Of a stretch of 12,580 bases of DNA, positions 1 to 6,158 are shown piece after piece. The stretch covers positions 1 through 12,580 of the forward strand of contig JAIROE010000257.1 in NCBI GenBank assembly GCA_031257715.1. The letters are read 5' to 3'. The translations under genes and the position numbers were made by a program. The notes beneath the pieces are model-generated. The model was not told the DNA's origin, ran no database searches, and saw nothing but the letters and a program-made list of their open reading frames with translations. The first letter of the stretch is position 1. Each line of letters opens with the position of its first letter. Origin of the DNA: Treponema sp. Lineage in GTDB: Bacteria > Spirochaetota > Spirochaetia > Treponematales > Breznakiellaceae.

Positions 1-301
1 CGTACTCGCTCTCCGGCGTCCAGAACGCAAGGAGCCAGGGGACAAGGGGCTTTTCCGCCGTACCTTCGGGCTTCGGTTTTCCCGTTTTTTTGAGATACTC
101 AATTAGCGCCCGGCAGGCCCGTTTCGCCTCCGATTCCGAGGCCGGAAAACGCCAGCCGGCCAAGTCATCGGGAAAGGAACGGAAGGATTTCCGCCGCCAA
201 GACCGCCATACGGAATCGGGAAGCCCGGATTCGGCGGTGAGAGAAAGACGCCGGTACCCGTGGTTTTTGGACAAGATGAACTGATCCGCTACTTTTGGCA
301 T
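1..301 (-). CDS. Probable tyrosine-type site-specific integrase, N-terminal part (runs off left edge)
   Basis: The frame stays open for 100 codons from an ATG at 301 to the window edge. An excellent ribosome site (AGGAGG, plus-strand 307-312) lies 5 bases before the start. The product begins MPKVADQFILSKNHGYRRLS and, after a Trp/Arg-rich stretch, reaches LVPWLLAFWTPESEY at residues 86-100. I recognise this as the style of the N-terminal and core-binding region of Treponema phage-type integrases; the catalytic domain (Arg...His-x-x-Arg...Tyr) would lie outside the window and cannot be checked. The strongest support is context: the gene starts about 100 bp from the 3' end of a tRNA-Leu gene and is transcribed away from it, the normal layout for an element integrated at a tRNA. 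It would catalyse integration and excision of that element. It could instead be another Treponema-specific DNA-binding protein. Confidence 0.65.
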   Translation of the reverse strand, partial: MPKVADQFILSKNHGYRRLSLTAESGLPDSVWRSWRRKSFRSFPDDLAGWRFPASESEAKRACRALIEYLKKTGKPKPEGTAEKPLVPWLLAFWTPESEY

Positions 302-319
302 AAAACCCTCCTGAAAAAA

Positions 320-341
320 CGTGCGTAAAACGTGCGTAAAA
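320..341. repeat. Tandem 11-bp direct repeat upstream of the integrase
   Basis: CGTGCGTAAAA occurs twice back to back (320-330 and 331-341) with no mismatch. It sits 8 bp upstream of the integrase ribosome site. It is a candidate arm-type recombinase site or operator; only two units exist, so it is not a CRISPR. Confidence 0.7.
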
Positions 342-345
342 TCAG

Positions 346-392
346 GATAAGGAGTTTTTCGGAAAATTCCGAAAGTAGCGTAATTCCTTATC
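346..392. repeat. Nested inverted repeats (possible cruciform or hairpin)
   Basis: The inner arms TTTCGGAA (357-364) and TTCCGAAA (367-374) are perfect and separated by AA. The outer arms GATAAGGA (346-353) and TCCTTATC (385-392) are also perfect. Three further pairings (354-356 with 382-384, one of them G-U) extend the outer stem, leaving 375-381 as a bulge. It lies just downstream of the tRNA in the tRNA's direction, but no run of U follows on either strand, so a standard intrinsic terminator is unlikely. Confidence 0.6.
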
Positions 393-403
393 TGGTAAGC
401 ATT

Positions 404-485
404 GGCGGCCAAGAAGACTTGAACTTCCATACCTCTCGGCACCAGCACCTCAAGCTGGCGGGTCTACCAGTTCCACCATGGCCGC
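404..485 (-). tRNA. tRNA-Leu, anticodon GAG (with atypical discriminator and D stem)
   Basis: The minus strand folds as a class II tRNA. The acceptor strands GCGGCCA (485-479) and TGGCCGC (411-405) pair perfectly. The anticodon stem is CCAGC/GCTGG with loop TTGAGGT, giving anticodon GAG at 451-449. The variable arm is long (TGCC-GAGA-GGTA). The T arm has loop TTCAAGT on a stem of GGAAG/CTTCT. A long variable arm and GAG mean leucine, decoding CUC and CUU. Two features are odd. The base after the acceptor (position 73) is C, whereas A73 is the usual leucine identity base. The short D stem has U11 facing C24. No complete CCA is encoded after the discriminator. The gene has its own good promoter, so it may be active; it may also have been altered at its 3' end by the neighbouring integration. 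Confidence 0.88.
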
Positions 486-495
486 GTGTTAGTGT

Positions 496-524
496 ATGAT
501 AGCGGGTTTAACCGCCGGTGTCAA
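496..524 (-). promoter_or_regulatory. Sigma-70 promoter of the tRNA-Leu gene
   Basis: On the minus strand TTGACA (524-519, perfect -35) is followed after exactly 17 bases by TATCAT (501-496, five of six matches to the -10 consensus). Transcription would begin about 4 bases before tRNA position 1. The -35 box is made of the Leu-Asp-Thr codons at the very end of the GH18 gene, and the spacer contains that gene's stop codon. Confidence 0.8.
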
Positions 525-1653
525 GCCGTATGAGGTCCCAGACCGAGGGGATTTCCTGGCCTATGCGCCAGAAACCCACAGCCCGTACTCCCATTGAACG
601 GTACATCTCCATGCGCGCCGAAAGGGAATAATCGTCTTCGTAGTAAACCTTGACCGATACGGTAACATCGTAATCAAAGGAAGGAACGCCGTTTTCCCGG
701 TGTATGTCGGAAATACCGTTTTCATTGATGATTGTTTGTATGCCCGAATAAAGGTAAGCCCGTGAGGGGCTGATGTGCCCCCAGGCCCGGCCGTAAAAAG
801 GGAGGCCCATGATGAGTTTTTCCCTGCCTATGATCTCCAGTGAATATTCGGCTATCCGTTTGCACCAGCTCATGGAGGCGATGGGCCCCGGCTTGCTGCC
901 GGACCAGTGTTCGTCATAGGCCATTACGAGGATGCGGTCTACAAGGGGTTTTATTTTCACGTAATCGTAGACATCGGCGGCGACGGCGCGTGTCCGGGCC
1001 GGAAGCGCTATGGTAAACAGCTTGCCGGACAGTCCCGAACGCAGTTCCGCAAGAAAAGACAGGAAAGCCCGGCCATCCCGCGGGGGAATGTATTCAAAAT
1101 CTATCTGGAGACCGTCGAAATTCTCCGCGGCCTCAAGCAGATCGGCAATGAGCGTCTTTCGCTCGGGACTTCCTTCGGCAAGGACAAAATGGGAAAGCGC
1201 CTTGCCGCCGCAGGTTACCACCATGTGAAGCCTGCCCCCGAAATTCCTGATGTTCCGGGGGTTGGGCACATCAACCAGTTTGCCGTACATGTTTATTTCC
1301 GCGCCAAAGTACCCTATATCGGTAAGGGGCATGCCACCCCGAAAGGCATTCTCCCTGCCGCTCAGGAGATAGCCCCAGACCTCGGCAAAGACGGAGACGG
1401 GAAGATCCCCGTTTTCCGGAGGGAGATCGACGGGGGGATATTCTTCGGTTATTTCACCTGTTTCTTCGCCCTCCGCCGTTTCCATCTCCGTTTCAGCCGT
1501 TTCAGGCATTTCCGTTTCTTCCGGAACGGAGGAACAGGCCGTAAATAAAATGAGAAAAAACACCGCGAAAAGGATGAAACGGCCTGTTTTATGCGGAAAA
1601 CATGTCAGAACGCGGCTCAAAAACGTTCTTTCTTTCTGAATTGTACTTGACAA
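508..1653 (-). CDS. GH18-family glycoside hydrolase lipoprotein
   Basis: A 381-residue exported lipoprotein. A basic N-region precedes a hydrophobic stretch ending LFTAC, making Cys40 the likely lipid-modified residue; Phe at -3 fits the relaxed spirochaetal lipobox. Residues 41-80 form a Glu/Thr/Pro-rich linker. The rest matches glycoside hydrolase family 18: DGLQIDFE at 180-187 is the DGxxxDxE catalytic motif with Glu187 as the acid; MAYDEHW (244-250) supplies the conserved Tyr-Asp; GLPFYGRAW (283-291) and VGFWRIGQE (359-367) fit later strands of the barrel. Relatives cleave chitin or peptidoglycan-type N-acetylhexosamine polymers, so a cell-wall or scavenging role is likely, but the substrate cannot be read from sequence. 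The start is TTG, chosen because AAGGA (plus-strand 1660-1664) lies 6 bases upstream; the nearby ATG at 1670 is out of frame. It is divergent from the TetR operon. Confidence 0.9.
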   Translation of the reverse strand: MSSTIQKERTFLSRVLTCFPHKTGRFILFAVFFLILFTACSSVPEETEMPETAETEMETAEGEETGEITEEYPPVDLPPENGDLPVSVFAEVWGYLLSGRENAFRGGMPLTDIGYFGAEINMYGKLVDVPNPRNIRNFGGRLHMVVTCGGKALSHFVLAEGSPERKTLIADLLEAAENFDGLQIDFEYIPPRDGRAFLSFLAELRSGLSGKLFTIALPARTRAVAADVYDYVKIKPLVDRILVMAYDEHWSGSKPGPIASMSWCKRIAEYSLEIIGREKLIMGLPFYGRAWGHISPSRAYLYSGIQTIINENGISDIHRENGVPSFDYDVTVSVKVYYEDDYSLSARMEMYRSMGVRAVGFWRIGQEIPSVWDLIRLDTGG

Positions 1654-1751
1654 AAGTTGTCCTTTTCCATAATTTATTTAGTGGACGGAAGCATGATGTT
1701 GATAACGGACTATCATCTATGCAGATTATCGGTTAATTATAAAGAACAATT
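1654..1751. promoter_or_regulatory. Divergent control region between the GH18 gene and the TetR operon
   Basis: This AT-rich 98-bp gap must hold promoters for both directions. A perfect TATAAT is seen on the minus strand (1741-1736), but its expected -35 region is poor and would lie inside the TetR gene. On the plus strand TTGATA (1699-1704) could be a -35, with weak -10 candidates near 1723-1729. GATAA (1701-1705) and TTATC (1726-1730) form a spaced inverted pair that might belong to a TetR operator, although no long palindrome typical of TetR sites is evident. TetR regulators often control their own promoter and a divergent gene, so the GH18 gene could be co-regulated; this is inference. 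Confidence 0.4.
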
Positions 1752-2459
1752 ATGGGGATCATCGAGCGAAAAGAAAGGGAAAAAGCAGGGCGAAAAGATT
1801 TAATCATGCGCTGCGCCAAGGAACTTATTCTGGAATACGGCGTAGACAAGGTCAGCATGGTGGATATCGCCAGAAAAGCGGAGCTTTCCAAGGCGACGCT
1901 GTACCTCTATTTTCCCAGCAAGGATCTGCTTTTCAAGGAAATATGCGATATCGCCGGAGTCCAGTTTATCAACTATTTCCGTTCCAGGCAGAAACCGGGA
2001 ATGTCGGCTGTTGATACGCTGAAGCTCATCTGGGATTGTTACCTGGATCTGTTCGGGGAATCGGACGACATGCTGGTTATTTTCAGCATGAAAAAATATT
2101 TGTCGCCGGGTTTTCCCTTTATTCCCATAGAAAAGGATTCCCTTTCTCCGGCGGGTTCCAACTACGCGTTTTATTCTCTTCTTGTGGATCTGTTCGCAAA
2201 AGGGGTGGAGGAAGGGATCTTTGCCGAAGACGTGGATCCCGCCTCGATTTCCCGGACGTTCATAACATTCTTTTCTTATGTCGTTGAAACCGCCGCCAAA
2301 CTGCCAAAAAGCGGCAACGACTACCGCTGGGCCATTGAGGAGATGGCGAATCTTTTCCAGATTTTTCTGCGGGGTATAGCCGGGGACGGAGCGGATCTTT
2401 TGCGCCTTAAACTGTCTGATTCGAAAAAAGTGAAGACGGGAAAACAGGCAGTAACATAA
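1752..2459 (+). CDS. TetR/AcrR-family transcriptional regulator
   Basis: A 235-residue protein with a typical TetR N-terminal DNA-binding domain at about residues 13-60. The helix-turn-helix reads VSMVDIARKAELSKATLYLY from residue 34, followed by FPSKDLLFKEI, the family signature. Residues 65-210 form the helical ligand and dimerisation domain, which is variable, so the inducer cannot be predicted. The length is normal to slightly long. The ATG at 1752 has no clear ribosome site but gives the N-terminus expected for the family; a later start at residue 19 would cut into helix 1. Its TAA overlaps the ATG of the exporter by one base (TAATG), which implies translational coupling. It probably represses this operon until a lipid, detergent-like or toxic ligand binds; that is based on family habit and position only. 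Confidence 0.92.
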   Translation: MGIIERKEREKAGRKDLIMRCAKELILEYGVDKVSMVDIARKAELSKATLYLYFPSKDLLFKEICDIAGVQFINYFRSRQKPGMSAVDTLKLIWDCYLDLFGESDDMLVIFSMKKYLSPGFPFIPIEKDSLSPAGSNYAFYSLLVDLFAKGVEEGIFAEDVDPASISRTFITFFSYVVETAAKLPKSGNDYRWAIEEMANLFQIFLRGIAGDGADLLRLKLSDSKKVKTGKQAVT

Positions 2460-5182
2460 TGGCCCAATTTTTCAGGCATCCCTGGCTGATCCTCGCCGTT
2501 ATAGCCGTCATAACGGTTTTTTTTGCCGCGCAGCTTCCCCGGGCCGAACTGGACAACAACAACCTCCGTTTTGTTCCCGGGGACGATCCCACCCTCGCCA
2601 TGTCGCGGGACATAGACGACACTTTTGGAAGTTCCCTTTTTATTCTCATCGGACTTGAACGAAAATACGGAACCGTTTTTGAGAGGGAATTTCTTGGCCT
2701 CATAGACGGCTTTGTGCGGTGGGTCGAAGAGATCCCGATTGTTGAAAATGTCAAGGCCATCACCAACACCGACTACATCACCTCAAGCGGCGGCGCCATC
2801 GTGGTTGAAAAACTTGCCGGAAAGGACTTTTCCGGAAGCCCGGAAGAGATCGCGGAACTCAAACGGCGCGTTCTTTCCTGGGACATGTACGAAAGATCCC
2901 TTATTTCCGACGACTTTACTTCCACCCAGATCCTCGTGCCCCTCGATGTCGGTTCGGACGATGCGGGAAAGCCCGAGGTAGTCGCCAATTTTATCCGTAT
3001 CAGGAACAGGGCCGTGGAAATGTTTGACGGCGTTGCCGCGGTCTATGTGACGGGGATGCCGGTCATAAGCGCCACCATCAACGAGGCGGTCACCGCCGAT
3101 CTCAGGCTGCTCGTTCCTCTTGTCATCGCGGTGGTTTTGCTGGTGCTCTTCTTTTCTTTCAGGAAATTCACCGCGGTGGTTCTCCCCCTTCTCACGGTTG
3201 TCATCGCCGTAATCTGGTCCACAGGCGCGATGCCCCTTTTCGGGGTAAAGCTTTCGGTCATAACGACGGTGCTGCCCGTCATTCTTGTCGCGGTGGGAAG
3301 CGCATACGGGATTCACGTTGTTACCCATTACATCGCGGAGACGGATGGGAGGATCCTTGACCGGGAAGAACACCGCGAACTGGTCTATGAACTTCTGCGG
3401 AAAATAGGGCGGCCCGTATTTCTTGCCGCGCTTACCACCTTTGCGGGTTTCTTTTCATTCTGTTTTACCTCCGTCGTGCCGATCAGGGAATTTGGTTTTT
3501 TTTCAAGTTTCGGGGTGTTTGTTTCCTTTGCCGTGGCGCTGACGCTCATCCCTTCGCTCCTTATCATACGGGGGCCCAAATCCACCGGGAGCCTTTTCCG
3601 CCTGCGCCTGGAGGCGCGTGGCGTCAAAGATGCCGGGGGGAATGAAGATGGGGATCCCTTAAGTACGGTAATAGCCGCGGGACTGATGAAGGCGGCAGGA
3701 AAGAAGCGCTTTATATTGGGGCTTGCCGTCCTTGTCACCATCGTTGCCCTGTACGGCCTTTCAAAACTTGTCATTGACAATGTGTTTGTGGAGTATTTCA
3801 GGGATGATACGGATATTTACAGATCGGATGTTTTTATACGGGAGAAATTCGGCGGCTCAAAGGTTGTCAGTGTGGTCATGGAAGCGGACGATTCGGCGGC
3901 CCTTCTGCACCCCGATTCCCTTGCCGCCATGGACGGACTTGGCGCGTATCTTTCCGAACGGGTTCCCCAGGCAGGCAAGGTCATGGACTTCACTTCCCTT
4001 GTCAAACGTATAAACCAGGTGTTCAATGCCGATGAAAGTCCCGATGGTCTTGCGGCCGGAATTTCGGCCGGTTCGACGGGCGCTGAAAGCGCGGAAGGAC
4101 AGGACAGTTTCGGTTTTGACAATTTTGGATTTGATGATTTTGGATTTGGCGGCGATGATTTCGGCTTCGGCGATTCCGAACAGGACGGCTCTGGCATTGA
4201 GGGCAAGGTTCCGGATCAGGCGGACAGGGGAAAAAGGGTGTACACGGAGGAAGAACTTCTTGACCTCTTCGACAGGGCGGGCGGAAATTCCAAATCCATG
4301 AACGCGAATGATCTGGTATGGGAGCTCAAACGGCTCGTTAATTATGAAGGAGCCGCTTATTATGAGATACCGTGTGATCCTGAAAAATACGGGAAAAAAA
4401 CCAAAGAAGAACTGGGCCGGCTCATTTCAAATTATTTGGTGCTTCTTTCGGGAAACATAGATGAATACGCAAACGATCCCCTTGAACCCACCAGAATAAA
4501 ATCAACCGTACAGCTTCGCACCAAAGGAAAATATGACAGCAGCATCGCGCTTGCCGAAATAGACGGCTATGTCAAGACCCATTTTCCTCCCAACATACGG
4601 GTCGTGACGGGCGGCGTTACCCTGGTGGAATTTGCCCTTAACGCACTGGTCGTGCAGTCCCAGATCACTTCGGTGATCTTTTCCATCATCGTGGTGTTCA
4701 TCATCATCTCAATCTCAAACCGGTCTCTTGTAGCGGGTCTTGTGGCGGTGATTCCCCTTTCCATTTCCATTCTTGTCAATTTCGCGGTGATGGGTTTCGC
4801 GGGGATTAAGCTCAACATAGGAACCTCCATGGTGGCGGGTGTTTCGGTAGGCATAGGCATTGACTACACCATTCATTACATAGAGGCTTTCAAGCGTGAA
4901 TACCGGGCCGCTCTCGCGGCCGGAGAACAATTCGGCGGCAGGTTCCTTGTCAGGACCTTCAGGACTTCGGGAAAGGCCATAATAATAAATGCCGTTTCCG
5001 TCGGCGCGGGATTTGCGGTGCTTTTCCTTTCCAGGTTCGTCATGCTGGCCCATCTCGGACTGCTCATCGCCCTCACCATGGGTACAAGCGCCCTCGTAAG
5101 CCTTACGGTCATTCCGGTGCTGCTCACCACCATCAATCCGAAATTTGCCGGCAAAGGAGCCGGCATTGACATTTCGTGTTAA
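2459..5182 (+). CDS. RND-superfamily (MMPL/SSD-type) predicted exporter
   Basis: A 907-residue inner-membrane protein with the two-fold RND layout: one helix at 8-26, a periplasmic loop at 27-215, five helices between 216 and 370, a helix at 417-436, a second loop at 437-735, and five helices between 736 and 890. GIGIDYTIHYIEAF at 798-811 carries the Asp-Tyr of the membrane domain thought to relay protons. The first-half counterpart VGSAYGIHVVTHY (279-291) has Ala-Tyr there instead, so only one half appears able to use this Asp. The second loop is about 110 residues longer than the first and contains an acidic FGF-type repeat at 551-572. The family exports lipids or other hydrophobic molecules using proton-motive force. 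Here it is coupled to TetR and followed by a LolA-like and a barrel gene, pointing to inner-to-outer-membrane lipid traffic; the cargo is unknown. Confidence 0.92.
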   Translation: MAQFFRHPWLILAVIAVITVFFAAQLPRAELDNNNLRFVPGDDPTLAMSRDIDDTFGSSLFILIGLERKYGTVFEREFLGLIDGFVRWVEEIPIVENVKAITNTDYITSSGGAIVVEKLAGKDFSGSPEEIAELKRRVLSWDMYERSLISDDFTSTQILVPLDVGSDDAGKPEVVANFIRIRNRAVEMFDGVAAVYVTGMPVISATINEAVTADLRLLVPLVIAVVLLVLFFSFRKFTAVVLPLLTVVIAVIWSTGAMPLFGVKLSVITTVLPVILVAVGSAYGIHVVTHYIAETDGRILDREEHRELVYELLRKIGRPVFLAALTTFAGFFSFCFTSVVPIREFGFFSSFGVFVSFAVALTLIPSLLIIRGPKSTGSLFRLRLEARGVKDAGGNEDGDPLSTVIAAGLMKAAGKKRFILGLAVLVTIVALYGLSKLVIDNVFVEYFRDDTDIYRSDVFIREKFGGSKVVSVVMEADDSAALLHPDSLAAMDGLGAYLSERVPQAGKVMDFTSLVKRINQVFNADESPDGLAAGISAGSTGAESAEGQDSFGFDNFGFDDFGFGGDDFGFGDSEQDGSGIEGKVPDQADRGKRVYTEEELLDLFDRAGGNSKSMNANDLVWELKRLVNYEGAAYYEIPCDPEKYGKKTKEELGRLISNYLVLLSGNIDEYANDPLEPTRIKSTVQLRTKGKYDSSIALAEIDGYVKTHFPPNIRVVTGGVTLVEFALNALVVQSQITSVIFSIIVVFIIISISNRSLVAGLVAVIPLSISILVNFAVMGFAGIKLNIGTSMVAGVSVGIGIDYTIHYIEAFKREYRAALAAGEQFGGRFLVRTFRTSGKAIIINAVSVGAGFAVLFLSRFVMLAHLGLLIALTMGTSALVSLTVIPVLLTTINPKFAGKGAGIDISC
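4109..4174 (+). repeat. Coding repeat: acidic FGFD/FGFG units in the exporter's second periplasmic loop
   Basis: Residues 551-572 consist of units beginning FGF: FGFDN, FGFDD, FGFGGDD, FGFGD. The block is almost wholly Phe, Gly, Asp and Asn. The DNA repeats are imperfect, with varied third bases, so selection is probably acting on the peptide. It lies between a Gly/Ser/Glu-rich stretch and a helical segment (VYTEEELLDLFDRAGG, 594-609), and is expected to be exposed in the periplasm. A very similar peptide begins the mature barrel protein encoded downstream. Confidence 0.85.
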
Positions 5183-5185
5183 TAG

Positions 5186-5217
5186 AGTTGTTCAATAACT
5201 TCAGTTATTGAACAACT
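5186..5217 (+). repeat. Perfect 14-bp-stem palindrome just after the exporter stop codon
   Basis: AGTTGTTCAATAAC (5186-5199) and GTTATTGAACAACT (5204-5217) are exact reverse complements around a TTCA loop. The hairpin starts 4 bases after the stop codon. No U-run follows on either strand and the stem is AT-rich, so it does not look like a normal intrinsic terminator. It could protect the upstream mRNA, bind a dimeric protein, or be a dispersed palindromic repeat. Confidence 0.8.
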
Positions 5218-5230
5218 TCCGCTAAAAAAT

Positions 5231-5248
5231 GGCGGATTTGGCGGATTT
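5231..5248 (+). repeat. Tandem 9-bp direct repeat
   Basis: GGCGGATTT occurs twice in immediate succession (5231-5239 and 5240-5248), directly after the large palindrome. Its role is unknown; it may have arisen by slippage. Confidence 0.6.
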
Positions 5249-5283
5249 TTGCAAAAAATACACCGAATCTGTGAGGCTTGTGA

Positions 5284-5302
5284 AAGAACCAGCCGGGTTC
5301 TT
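5284..5302 (+). repeat. Small hairpin, 7-bp stem
   Basis: AAGAACC (5284-5290) and GGTTCTT (5296-5302) pair perfectly around AGCCG. A second short palindrome, CTTGAACAAG (5300-5309), overlaps its right arm. The two could form alternative RNA structures upstream of the LolA-like gene, but no ligand-binding riboswitch fold is recognised. Confidence 0.5.
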
Positions 5303-5366
5303 GAACAAGTCCAATGTTCGATAAAACACGGGCGGCAATGCCACCGCTTTTTACAGGAGTGTAAAG

Positions 5367-6158
5367 ATGAATAAAAAAACTTTTTTGTTTCTGCCGTTTG
5401 TTCTTGTGACGGGACTTCTCTCCGGCGCGGGGAGTCTTTTTGCGGAGGACGCCTACAGCATCGTACATGCCTCCCGGAACCGCGTAAGCGCCGTCACGAT
5501 CTCCACGAGGGCGCGTATGGTCATTACCGCGAAAAACGGAAGCACGACGGAGCGGATCATCGATCAGTATTCCAAAGACGGACAGGGGAACAGCCGGAGC
5601 GTCATCGTATTTCAGCGGCCGCAGTCGGTGGCGGGCACCCGTTTTCTTGTTATCGAAAAACCCGGTTCCAGTGACGACCGATGGATATTTCTTCCGTCGT
5701 TGGGAAAAGTGCGGCGTATAGCCGCATCGGAAGGATCGGCGAGTTTCATGGGGACCGACTTTTCCTTTGACGATATTTCTTCCGCGAACCGTGACGCCGA
5801 TCTTGATACTCACACGCTTGCCGGTGAGGAAAGCCTTAACGGGCGTCCCTGTTATGTGATCGAGTCCCGGCCCAAAGATCCTTCGTATCAGTATTCACGG
5901 ATGGTCCAGTGGATAGACAGGGAAACGGGGGTCAACCACAAGCTTGAACTGTACGACAAACAGAACGCCCTCGTGAAACGCGTGGAAATGCTGGACATAC
6001 GGGAAATAGAGGGGAGGCTTTCACCCATGGTCACCAAAATGACTACACTGGCTTCGGGTACCTCGACAACCCTCTACGTGGATATCCTTAAATATGACGA
6101 TCCCATTCCCGAAAGCGTTTTTACCACCGCGTATCTTGAGACGGGAAGGGCGCGATGA
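5367..6158 (+). CDS. Periplasmic outer-membrane lipoprotein-sorting (LolA-like) protein
   Basis: A 263-residue exported protein. A Sec signal peptide (Lys3-Lys4, hydrophobic core, cleavage probably after SLFA, residue 26) precedes a domain resembling the outer-membrane lipoprotein-sorting family often encoded beside RND exporters (PF17131-like, a LolA/LolB-type half-barrel). Recognisable blocks are RWIFLPSLGKVRRIA (105-119), FMGTDFSFDDIS (127-138) and VQWIDRETG (180-188). Proteins with this fold cradle lipid or acyl chains in a hydrophobic groove. Here it would ferry cargo from the exporter to the barrel protein. There is no lipobox, so it is probably soluble. The ribosome site AGGAG (5355-5359) lies 7 bases before the ATG. 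Its TGA overlaps the next gene's ATG (ATGA), indicating coupled translation. Similarity is judged by eye. Confidence 0.88.
   Translation: MNKKTFLFLPFVLVTGLLSGAGSLFAEDAYSIVHASRNRVSAVTISTRARMVITAKNGSTTERIIDQYSKDGQGNSRSVIVFQRPQSVAGTRFLVIEKPGSSDDRWIFLPSLGKVRRIAASEGSASFMGTDFSFDDISSANRDADLDTHTLAGEESLNGRPCYVIESRPKDPSYQYSRMVQWIDRETGVNHKLELYDKQNALVKRVEMLDIREIEGRLSPMVTKMTTLASGTSTTLYVDILKYDDPIPESVFTTAYLETGRAR

Larger units (their letters stand above)
302..403. other. Putative attachment-site flank between integrase and tRNA-Leu
   Basis: This 102-bp gap holds an unusual density of repeats: a tandem 11-bp direct repeat (320-341), an 8-bp inverted repeat with a 2-base gap (357-374), and an outer 8-bp inverted repeat around it (346-353 with 385-392). 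In addition, AAAGTAGCG at 372-380 recurs inverted at 287-295, just inside the integrase reading frame. Integrases of tRNA-targeting elements bind arm-type repeats next to the core, so these are reasonable candidates for such sites. They may also regulate the integrase promoter. The att core itself is expected in the tRNA 3' half but cannot be delimited without the other end of the element. Confidence 0.45.
5183..5366 (+). other. 184-bp repeat-bearing gap inside the exporter operon
   Basis: The other gene junctions of this operon overlap, whereas this one is 184 bp and rich in structure: a perfect 14-bp hairpin, a small TCCGC/GCGGA hairpin (5218-5222 with 5232-5236), a tandem 9-bp repeat, and a 7-bp hairpin at 5284-5302. 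TTGTTCAATAA near 5189 is echoed by ATGTTCGATAA near 5314 (9 of 11 bases). I see no open reading frame with a convincing start. It may be an inserted dispersed repeat, an RNA-processing or stability element that gives unequal expression of the flanking genes, or a site holding a second promoter. Confidence 0.5.

Noticed and set aside
90..284. Small plus-strand open frame
   Set aside because: It lies antisense to the integrase reading frame, which has a strong ribosome site and a recognisable product; the small frame has an Arg/Ser-rich shadow composition.
320..341. CRISPR-like repeat
   Set aside because: There are only two adjacent 11-bp units with no spacers.
907..1548. 213-codon plus-strand open frame
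   Set aside because: It is the antisense of the GH18 gene, whose catalytic motifs are intact; it has no recognisable domain or ribosome site.
5186..5217. Palindrome as an intrinsic terminator
   Set aside because: The stem is AT-rich and no U-run follows on either strand, so it is listed as a repeat or RNA structure instead.
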